NCBI RefSeq assembly: GCF_963678635.1
Contig: NC_087067.1
Span: 54,368,233-54,432,232 of the forward strand
Length of the DNA: 64,000 bases
DNA from: Symsagittifera roscoffensis
Lineage: Eukaryota; Xenacoelomorpha; Acoela; Convolutidae
Direction of reading: 5' to 3'
The notes beneath the pieces were generated by a model, which saw nothing but the letters and a program-made list of their open reading frames with translations, did not search any database and was not told the origin of the DNA. The translations under genes and the position numbers were made by a program. Of this stretch, positions 45,283-54,800 are shown piece after piece. Positions within the stretch are counted from its first letter, which is position 1; each line of letters starts with the position of its first letter.

Positions 45283-47033
45283 TCAATGAAGATACTGAAC
45301 ACCTGGGACTAGGTCAAGAGTCCGGGGAGTGTTCCAGGTTCACGGTAGAAGGAACCGGAGAAGGAAAATTGTCCGGGGAGCGTGAAGAATGGGATGAAGA
45401 CTCGGATGAGAGCAGCGAAGACCAGGACAGTCTATGCATGATATTGGCGGAAGAGAAGATAAGACAACACGACAGGGAGTTACAGACGGATCCATCTCCA
45501 GGAACGTACAATCTGGACACACAAGAGGTACGAGGTGGTGAAGAACTTGAGAAAATTGCGGTTTCAAGAAAGCCATTCAGGGAACTATCGTGCAACTCAA
45601 ACGTCAGAACGAATCAGGTACCAGAAGACGACATGAAAATCGTGAAAAGGATGATATGCGTGAAACTGAGTGATGACATCCACAACCCTGGTGAGATGAA
45701 TGGACAGATCATGGCGCTGAAGGAGCATGTCAAGGCGAGATATAGGCTGTCAGACTTAATAAGAGCCCAGAAGAATGACAAAATGACGAGTAATATCTCC
45801 AAATGGATCCAGTCGGGGGTCAAGGAGAAGGGGGAACTTGAGGAAGACAGCTACAAGATCTTGAGCCAGTTCTACAAAGAAAGGAAAGACTTACTTTATC
45901 ACACAGCTGATGGGGTGGTAGCGTGCAAAAGGAGAGATGAGGAAAAGGTATTACACAAACATAACCTCATCATACTACCACAATTGTACCAAACGGAGGT
46001 GCTTTTCAGATCACACGACCAGATGGGCCATCAGGGGATAGATAAAGTACAACAAAGGATACTTCATAGGTTTGATTGGCCGGGAATGAGAAAAGCTTGC
46101 GAGAGATGGGTGAATGCCTGCCTAGCATGCCTTCAGGTAAAAGACCCAAGGAAGATGAAGTTTCCCCTCAAGTCTGTCGAGAGTTCCGAATTCAATGAAG
46201 TGGTGCAGATAGACCATCAGAAAATCTGCATGACGGAGTCGGGTTATAACCAAATACTGGTTATAATAGATCACGTCACAAAGTTGGCGGAAGCGGTCCC
46301 GTGCCAAACAGCCTCGGCCGAGGAGACATGTGATCATCTGATAACGCATTGGATATCGCGGTATGGTTGTCCAATGACTTTCCAGTCGGACAACGGCAAA
46401 GCTTTTGTGGGGGACTTGACAAAAGAATTGATGAAGAGATCGCATATTGCTCAAGCACACTCGACGACCTATCATCCACAGACCAATGGGTTGGTGGAGA
46501 GACAGAACAGGACACTGGTCAACATGTTAAGGGTGTACTGCTCAAGATACATGACAGACTGGGACAAATACCTGCCACAGGTAGTAGGAGCCTATAACAG
46601 TACTCAGCACTCAACGACGGACATCAGTCCTTTCATGATGTTGACGGGCAGGGAGAGAGCAATGCCTCTGACATTCTTCTACCCGGAATACGAGGGGAAG
46701 AGGACGTCGCCTCAAGCATATGTGAAGGAAGCGATCAAAAGACAACAAGAGCTAAACGAGCTATGTAGGAGGAATACGGCGCAAGCGCAAATGAGGCAAC
46801 GCAAGAAATATGACGAAAAAATATTACAAGCAAAGCCATACGAAGTGGGCCAGTACGTGTGGGTCTTCCAAAATGTCATACCGCCCAAGGGAACAAAGAA
46901 ACTACTCAAGAAGTGGAGAGGACCGTTCATGATAACGGAAGTACATCAACAAGGACGGTTCTACCGCTTGAATACTGGGCGAGCAGCACATTACGAAAAT
47001 CTGAAGCCTCATGTCCCGTCCCCGGAGGACTAG
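45276..47033 (+). CDS. Element 2 ORF3: integrase
   Basis: 585 codons from a GTG at 45276; no ATG starts the frame, so it is probably reached by frameshift from ORF2. Residues 1-200 are an acidic/charged linker (EEWDEDSDESSEDQDS). The HHCC zinc module is at about 244-285 (HDQMGHQG ... CLAC). The catalytic core has D313 (VQIDHQKI), D372 (QSDNGKAF) and E408 (GLVERQNRT), with 35 residues between the last two. The GPY/F-type end (KKWRGPFMITEVHQQGRFYRL) is at about 545-575. It would integrate element cDNA. It ends with TAG at 47031-47033, after which the frame stays open into ORF4. Confidence 0.92.
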   Translation: MTFNEDTEHLGLGQESGECSRFTVEGTGEGKLSGEREEWDEDSDESSEDQDSLCMILAEEKIRQHDRELQTDPSPGTYNLDTQEVRGGEELEKIAVSRKPFRELSCNSNVRTNQVPEDDMKIVKRMICVKLSDDIHNPGEMNGQIMALKEHVKARYRLSDLIRAQKNDKMTSNISKWIQSGVKEKGELEEDSYKILSQFYKERKDLLYHTADGVVACKRRDEEKVLHKHNLIILPQLYQTEVLFRSHDQMGHQGIDKVQQRILHRFDWPGMRKACERWVNACLACLQVKDPRKMKFPLKSVESSEFNEVVQIDHQKICMTESGYNQILVIIDHVTKLAEAVPCQTASAEETCDHLITHWISRYGCPMTFQSDNGKAFVGDLTKELMKRSHIAQAHSTTYHPQTNGLVERQNRTLVNMLRVYCSRYMTDWDKYLPQVVGAYNSTQHSTTDISPFMMLTGRERAMPLTFFYPEYEGKRTSPQAYVKEAIKRQQELNELCRRNTAQAQMRQRKKYDEKILQAKPYEVGQYVWVFQNVIPPKGTKKLLKKWRGPFMITEVHQQGRFYRLNTGRAAHYENLKPHVPSPED

Positions 47034-47051
47034 TGCCTACCAAAAGACATG
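47028..47051 (+). promoter_or_regulatory. In-frame stop junction ORF3/ORF4
   Basis: Codons GAC TAG TGC CTA CCA AAA GAC ATG. ORF4 is in the same frame as ORF3, with one TAG between them and the ORF4 ATG 15 nt later. Either readthrough extends integrase into ORF4, or ORF4 is a reinitiated or separate product. Confidence 0.45.
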
Positions 47052-48326
47052 GAGGGTCTTGAGTATCTGGTGGTAGAGCCAGCGTGTGAAGTGAATGAAA
47101 AAGGCACCAGAGAGAAAAATGATGGTAATGAGAACTTGAGTTTGGACGACAACGAAAAGATAGGAGGGGAGTCTGATGCAGGATCATTTGTAGAAGAAGA
47201 CTGGAACGACCCGGAGCAAGATGAGGTGCCGAAGTGGATGAAGCCGGATCGACCGACACCACCGGAAACCAGGACTGGCAATCGTAAACGCACCGGCATG
47301 AGGTACAACAGGTATTGGGATGACTTCTTGATCGATAAGATACAGCCAGACAAATTGGGCGAGAAACTACTGAGTGCAGGCGAACTGGAAGCCGGAGAGG
47401 AATGGCAGGTCATTGACGATGGTGGACACTATCCGCAGGAAGACCACTCGACGCCAGAATTAGAGACGGATCTCGAGCAGAGTGAGATAGAGAGGAGGGA
47501 GAACACGAACTTGAGGATACTAGAGTGGATGCGCGATGTCAAAGACGAGAGCCACGAAGGACAAAGCATTCAACAAGTCGATGTATCAGCGGCAAATTAC
47601 ATGAAGACAGAGGACCCTCTTTTCGGATGGACGGCAACAGACAAGCCACTGGACATTCCTCAGGACAATTCAGACCCGACAACATCGACGGGGACGTCGA
47701 TAAATATTTTTGTCCGGGGAGTGGGGGTAGGACTTACCCACACCGAAAATTTGATGATAAAGAAGCTCAAGGAAGTAAGAGAAACGAGCGAATTGGAACT
47801 GGAGGAAGAAGAGCCAGAGCCTACTGTAGGTCGGAATTTCAAAACGAAATTCGAAATACCCAATGAATACTCGGAGAACCTCATGATAACGGATAGCGAC
47901 TTCATCCTGTCAAACAGGACCAGCGCGATCTGCATCACGGCGGACATGAGTTTCAAATCAAGATTGGAAGCTGACTTCAAAAGAGAGTACCAGAATGTAG
48001 AGTTTCTGTTCAGACAGAGACCAGGACTGGGAGGGATGGCAGCGCTTCCACCGTCAGTGGCACAATTCCCGGGCAAATATCTGTGCTTCCTAGTAACGAG
48101 GGTCAACGACAGGAACACAATTGATCCCGAACACGTGATATTGGCACTAACAAGATTACGAGACTTCATGATTGAAAGAGGGATAACAGAGGTCTCAATG
48201 CCGGTGTATGACCCAAACAGGGGCAAACTGAGCCCAAGGGAGTTGTACGCTATCCTACATGTGGTCTTTGCAGAAACTGAGATAATGGTCTATCTTCATA
48301 AGAAGTACTACTTGAGCATCGCCTGA
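47049..48326 (+). CDS. Element 2 ORF4: integrase-tail extension with macro-domain-like module
   Basis: 425 codons, ATG to TGA. Residues 1-85 are acidic, then TGMRYNRYWDDFLIDKI, then another acidic stretch. Residues about 285-425 resemble the macro domain of TARG1/OARD1 along its whole length: SAICITADMSFKSRLEADFK, NVEFLFRQRPGLGGMA, KYLCFLVTRVNDRNTIDPEH, LTRLRDFMIERGITEVSMP, LYAILHVVFAETEIMVYLHK. The family binds ADP-ribose and some members remove it from proteins. The Gly-rich loops are degenerate: GAGIA-type is replaced by SRLE, GCGLD-type by PNRG, and the TARG1 catalytic Lys and Asp are absent. So hydrolysis is unlikely and binding uncertain. It shares frame with integrase. The homology is inferred from pattern and secondary-structure order, not from a search. 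Confidence 0.7.
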   Translation: MEGLEYLVVEPACEVNEKGTREKNDGNENLSLDDNEKIGGESDAGSFVEEDWNDPEQDEVPKWMKPDRPTPPETRTGNRKRTGMRYNRYWDDFLIDKIQPDKLGEKLLSAGELEAGEEWQVIDDGGHYPQEDHSTPELETDLEQSEIERRENTNLRILEWMRDVKDESHEGQSIQQVDVSAANYMKTEDPLFGWTATDKPLDIPQDNSDPTTSTGTSINIFVRGVGVGLTHTENLMIKKLKEVRETSELELEEEEPEPTVGRNFKTKFEIPNEYSENLMITDSDFILSNRTSAICITADMSFKSRLEADFKREYQNVEFLFRQRPGLGGMAALPPSVAQFPGKYLCFLVTRVNDRNTIDPEHVILALTRLRDFMIERGITEVSMPVYDPNRGKLSPRELYAILHVVFAETEIMVYLHKKYYLSIA

Positions 48327-48826
48327 GTCGGGTACACGGGGGTATCGAGTCGGGTGTGAGGGAGGAGTCTTGAGTTAGGTACTGGGGTGCGGCGCAGGTA
48401 AAGGGATCTTAAGATGTGATTGGCATGACAATTGAATTTTAAAAAAGAATTAACGGTGCTAAAACATAAAATGAATCTGCATGCTTTTAAGGAAATTCCA
48501 ATTGAATTGTTTTAAGTGATATGAGAATGATAAGATTTTAACCATACTGGTAGAAGGGGGGTCTCTAGATTAGGAACGTGACATGTTAAGTTTTAACATG
48601 CTTTCTGTTTTCAGATCAAGTTTGAAAAACAAAGTTGAAAATCCAACTATACTCAAACGAGAAACAGAAAGAGAAATCTTGATTGAACTCGCGATAATCC
48701 GCACCTACAGCAAGTATTTGCAAGGGAACATTTCTAGAGAATTCTCGAGTTGGGTAATACTTAAGTCGGTTAGGTAATTCTTGAGCTGGTTAACACATAC
48801 CTATATACATCCCGAAGTCACGAAGA
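48327..48826 (+). other. Element 2 intergenic leader before ORF5
   Basis: 500 bp without a long frame. It contains the acceptor-like TTTCTGTTTTCAG (AG at 48613-48614). From there to the ORF5 ATG at 48827 there is no ATG in any frame, as expected of the leader of a spliced subgenomic mRNA. Confidence 0.6.
48602..48614 (+). promoter_or_regulatory. Candidate 3' splice site for an ORF5 mRNA
   Basis: TTTCTGTTTTCAG matches the animal polypyrimidine-CAG acceptor consensus. The 212-nt leader that follows is free of ATG, so ORF5 would be the first ATG of the spliced message. The donor, presumably in the 5' leader, was not identified. Confidence 0.55.
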
Positions 48827-51800
48827 ATGGCAGACCGATTCTGGAATTCCATGCCCGCGGCCCTGAAGAAGCCCACTCTTGATGAGCTGTACAGACGCCT
48901 GAGGGACCTGGACTACACCCAGATAGACGAGAGAATGGCAGTAATGCTGAATGCCATCCTCCAATTGGAAGACCAGGGTGAGTGCAGGGAGTCTGCAACG
49001 GAGGCTGTCTTGATGATCGGGTACACCACCGAGGGTATATCAAACCAAGAACAGACCAGATGGTTGTCTTGGAACGTGGATGGAGGAGTAAGGGGCTTTG
49101 ACTTGGCAAGGAATCCTGGCCTGAGTAACAACACTGAATATGGCGCAGGGGAGTTCCCACTACCGGCTAGGCCAACAGCAAGATCTACAAGCCAGGGCTC
49201 GAGTAGGGTGCCGTCGATGACGCGAGCGCAACAGACGACCGAGGCATATCCGGATCTGGGTGTTCTAAAGAAAGAACTCGAGAAGGCGCAGAAGGAAAGG
49301 AACAAGGCGAACCTCGATCGGGATCAGGCGAAGCTGGATCGGGAGAAGATTCAGCTGGAGAGAGACCAGGCAGTCAACGAGCGAGATCAGACTCTGAGGT
49401 TACTTGAGATGCTAAAAGTTGAACATCAGCAGGAACTAAGGGTGCGGGAGAACGCCGCGAATCGTGATCAACTGAAGTCGGAGTTGGAGAGAATAGAACA
49501 GCGACAACGTGAGCTTGACGCACAGAAGGGAGCCAGGCCAAAGGAGCGAGTGGTGACCAGCTCGAGGCCAGAGTCGCGCATGGAGGTGGATGAAGCTCCC
49601 AGGGCAAGAGGACGGTTCAACCTTGACCGCGAGGCCAGAGAACACATGAGTGAAGGGTTGGAAGTCTGGATACCGAATGACGCAACGCCTTCCTTGCGTA
49701 GCCTAGAGACACAACCTGTACGTCCACTAATGGATGTGGTGCTGCCGGGATATACCCCAACCTCGACCTCGAGCGACAGTCAGGTGAGTGGCGGCTCATC
49801 GCGCCTGAAAGAGCTAGGCGAGAAATTACAGCAGAAAAACCGTGAAAGATCGGCAAGACCGGAGCTTCCCCCAACTTGGAGGGAACAGCCGGTCAGGAGC
49901 GTCGTGATCTCGAGTTATAAGAAAAATACAGAGGGGAGGTACCACAGGCACAATCGACTGGATTGGAGCGCGGAACAGGGAGCCAGGAGGGACTGCTTCC
50001 ATGATGCAGCCTGGGTGGAGTATCTCGCGCCACCTCGTGTGCCAGAGGGTGCAGTTCACCTAATCATAGGGGACAGCCTGGTGCGGGTGTTGACCCGAAT
50101 CCAGTCGCATTGGCAGACAGGAATCTTGAGTTTCGCTGGAGCTGCCACGCCACAGATGTTGGCAACCCTGGACATGCTAGGGATGACTAAAGTATACACG
50201 GTGACCCTGATGATCGGGACTAACGATGTGTCAAGGGGAGAAGCGAGGAAAATAACGAGGCTGTACGACAAGATGAGCTGCCTTCTTGAGGAGCTGAGGA
50301 TCCAGATGGACCCCATCCTGCTGACGGTATGTACAGTCCCCTACAACATGATTTTTGATCAGCACGCCTTGGAGATGAACGAGAAGGTGCGGAACCTAAA
50401 CAAGGTGATCCGAGACATACACCGGAAGAGTGTGCTTCCTGTCAGACTGTTGGACGTAGCGGAGCACATGGAGAAAAAGGGATTCCCTGAAGACACCTCC
50501 AATGATGGAATCCATTTCGATAGGCCAAGGGGAGCGGAGTGGCTGAACGACGTCTTCCAGGAACACATAAACACGCTAGAGTCGGATCTGCTAGAGACAG
50601 CCCAATTCACATTAGAACCATCTCCGAACCCACCATTCCTTGCCTCAAGTGCCTTGTCTGGTCGCTTGGGAACGAGAGTTGACACTAGAGACGGTTCGAG
50701 GAGCAACCAGACCCGATTGCAGAGTGCCACGCCAATGGAGTCTGAGGAGGTGACGTCATCAACACCTCCAGGCTCGGCGATATCCTCAGTGGTAGTGGCA
50801 GAGAGCAAGCGGGAAAAGAGGTCTATGGAGACCGCTCGCTTGAGATATCCTGAGAAGGTGAAAGAACTGGACCTAGAGAGTTTGGGATGCAGGCGAGAAT
50901 TGGCGGAAACCCTGGGGATTGACCGAGTGTCGCACGAGGATTTGAATAGACATCATTGCGTGGACTGGTTGAAAGCTCATGAGGCGCACTTCTCGAGAAC
51001 GAAATTGATGGAGACCACAGACCTGACTGGAATTCCCACAAAAGCGATCATGGGACCCATTAACTACCGACCTCTCAAGCTGCTGGGGAGTCCTGGACTT
51101 ATAGCAGAACCTCCCAAGCACCGAACGAGCATCGCCAGGATCAGGTTGGCGACCCCGGCACAGTTGAAAGTGGTAGACAAGCTACTCAATCCAGGGTCGA
51201 TGGAATTGCCGGATGCCGCTTACGAAGGCTCGAAATTGGCGGAAGATCCCAGGTACGGGAAGCCCTGTGGCAGCACCCAGCTAGCCAAAACCCTGGCAGT
51301 TTATGATAGAGCAGATCCAGCTGCTGCGAGAGTAGTCATTGTGGCGGGATCGGACTTCGAAGGAACGTCTCCCAAGTTGTTCTGGCCGGAGACTCTGATA
51401 TACTCTTTGCCAGGAGCTGAATTAAATCAGATGTTAACTCTGGTGGTGGCAATAAAGTCGGAGATGCCCTGTGAACCTGAGCTGCTATTGTTTGCAGGAA
51501 TGAATGATCACCTGCACGCGATGGGACTTCTTGAGCAACTGAAGGGCGATGAAAATCCGACATCGAGGAAGATATGGGAAGCCATTCAGGCGTTGTTTGC
51601 GGTGATGAATGAAGTGCAAGAGAATGTTGTCTCGAGATTTGGGTCCAAGACGAAGGTGGTGTTTACCACATCCCCTGGATACGCGAATATGCCACCCGCC
51701 CTACAATTCGTGTACGCGGTCTTGATCCTGATAGCAGAAGGTAATGAATGGCGGATTCTAATGGCAGCCCCCAATCGGGAGTTGGAGCCATCGAACCTGA

Positions 51801-54800
51801 GGCTTCGCAAGTCAGAATTGGCGGCGGCATGGGCGGACATATCTCATGCACTGAGGGGCTTTTATGGACTAGCCGACATCCTGATCGTATTAGACGAGGT
51901 GCTCTTGCTAGAGATATCGAACTTTGCCAGGCAACTCAAGTTCAGCCCAGTCATCGGGGACGATCACCCGGCGATAAGCCAATTGACGGCCAGCTTGTGG
52001 TTTCGGAGTATGGATGTGAAGATCACAAACTCCACCAGCAAGTCTAGAGGTCCCAGTAACGAGAGAAGAAATGTGGCCGAGACGGAAAAGCAATTAGAAT
52101 CGATGAAATATCGATTGACTCAAGAGAATGGCTGGTGGCCATTTTTGACACCAAGGCTGGAGAACGCCACGAACAAGACGAGGGAGGAAGCACCACCCCT
52201 CGTGAAACAAGTCTGGAGTTTTCTGGAGAAACAACTGGAGCTGGCCGAAACAAGAGACATGACGGTGGCTAGATTTGTCTCGGCCGCCAATGAAGTGACG
52301 ATTGGAGGGTTCTGGAGAGAGCACGCCAAGGGTGAATTGAGGACTAGGAGGGATTATGAGATTCTCAAGTTCTTGAGTCCTTGCTGGGAGAAGGAATTCA
52401 TGGCAGGAATGTTCGGCACCACGGCGACTATCTTTGGAGCCTTCGTGCAGGAGATACTGGGCATGCCCATCAGCCTGCTCTTGGCTTTGTATTTGGTTTA
52501 CCCCAGATACTTGTTCAACATGGGCCCAGCATACATGTTTAGTCGAGGAGTGGAGACACTTCGAGTTGATGGGTACCTGGCACTATTACTCTTGACCCAT
52601 GGGGAATTGGTGTCGTTTCATCGATTAATGGAATATGGAGAGCCTCTGTCTATGGGGAGAGTCCACTCGAGCATTGAAACCAGCTCCTACAAGTGTGCCG
52701 CAGGGTTGAAGACGTTGTTAGTGCAATACCTCATGATGCAGAATCGGCACATGACGGGTGAAGATGAGAATCCAACCTCGAGAGAAGAATGGAAGAAGAC
52801 GAATAGAGGGATGCCTCTGCTGACGGACCTATGCCTGGCAATGAGGTCGGACCCAATGGCGATAATCCGGGGCCTAGAGGAGGTGGTGACCTGCATTTAT
52901 GGTCCAGCAGTGACGTACGCGTTCCCAGATCCCCTGGTGACAACGTATCGTCACTCTGTAACGCACTTGAGTCTTATCAGTATACTGGATGGGACGGCGT
53001 TAAATTGGTGTCAGCAGGAGGTGCTCAGAGCGCGAATGAGCAACACGGTACTCTTTGGAAAGGTGAAAGATGCCGAGCTAATAGTGTACAACTTCAGGGG
53101 GCAAATGCAATGTAGAATGGGAGGCAAGCGAGAGGGTCCCATCGAAATGTATCCCAAGTTCTGGAACTTGAACCCATTGACGGCAGACGGACGAGGGATC
53201 TTGAGAATTCCTGCCTGGAAGGAGTGCTTTGCACTGGTGAAGAGGGAGCTGGAGACCATAATGGAGAAAGAAATCCTCCCAGCCACCATGCCTGAGTTCC
53301 CAATAGTCAGGAGGATGACCTTAGGAATGAACAGTCCCTTGGTAGTTCCCTCCATAATGGCGAGGATGACGACGGAGGAAATGCAGAAGTATTTCACTGA
53401 TGGCTGGGACCCCCTGATCATCGGCTACACAGCGGCGGTCTACTTCCATACTAGCGAGGCGAAGGTAAATTCGTGGACGACGCAAGCGAAAAAGAGGAGA
53501 GGTTCGCAACCCCCCGGATATGAGGTGCGAAAGGTCTTGAGAGCTCTTGAGCAGGAGGGACTTGAGAACATGCTACCCATATGGGATGATGGCAGAATGA
53601 TCATGATGGAGGGGCACGTCGCATTGGTGGACGATATGAAATTTGCAACGAGAAAATATAAGGCACCCTATGGCTTAGAACAGGTAGAAATGAGACAGGA
53701 GGGAAAAGAACTAGATGCCGCAGGTCAACTGCATGTAGCTCTGACGGAATACAAGAAACTGGACCCTACGACACCATCACCACTGTCAGTGGACACGCCT
53801 GGAGACAAGAGGAGTGGACCCGTTGAGGACCGATTCAAAAGAATTCTCGAGAGAAGGAGAAATGAATCAGAAGAAGAGAGTATGGATGAAACTCTCAGTG
53901 AAGCCGGTGAAGACATGAAAGTGGGGAATACGCCTGAACCAGGGCCATCAGGGGAGGAGCTCACCACTCAAGAGCTGTTGAAAGACTTGAGCGAGGAGAA
54001 TTGGGCAGATACTGCCACCCCACCTCTGAATCCGTCCCCCCGGAAGAACCTGGAATTGCCATTGGCAGGTGAGACTTTCAATATGGGGATGTTACTCTTG
54101 AGCTCGGAGGAAAGGGAAAGGAACACGTTCGAAGGGAACAGGGACATGTTCCTGGGATCTCTGAAGGACGATGCTTGGCAGGAGTTCTTGGAAGAATTCA
54201 ATCAAGAAGTGGGCAGCGAGACGACGCTGGACAAATTCAAGGAGGAACTGTGGGACACAGTCGTAAGATTTGGAGAACCGCTTCTGATAGGAACGGGCCT
54301 GGATGAGAAGGCGAGAAAAGAGCTGCTGAGCAAGCTGGTAGAGCTGAGGAATTCACGATCGAAGACTAGAGAAGAAAAATGTGAGGACAGCTCTACTCTG
54401 AAACAAAAAACTGTAGATAAAAGAGTTGATGATATAAAAAGGGATAAGGTTGGGACTAGTAATATAATTAAAAGTACTAATATCCTTAAGGCTCGAGCAG
54501 GGGGGAGGCAAGAGTTGGAAGGATTGGACAGAGAGGTCGAATCAGTGATGGTAGCTACAACACCCTCAAGCAGAGATGTGAAGACTCGCAAGAGGAAGAG
54601 AGAAGTAGAAGGATTGGGTAGTCCTTCAGTGGATGCTGTTTCGGAAGGAAACTTGAGAGAGACGGCACCCATGGTTTTGGCTCGATGCAAGACGGCGGCA
54701 TACAAGAACAGCTCAGAGCTCAGAAGACCACTTGAAGTAGAGAGGGAAATAGAGACTTCCACCAGTTCGACATCGGAGGAAGACTTCAAGCCTCAGAAGA

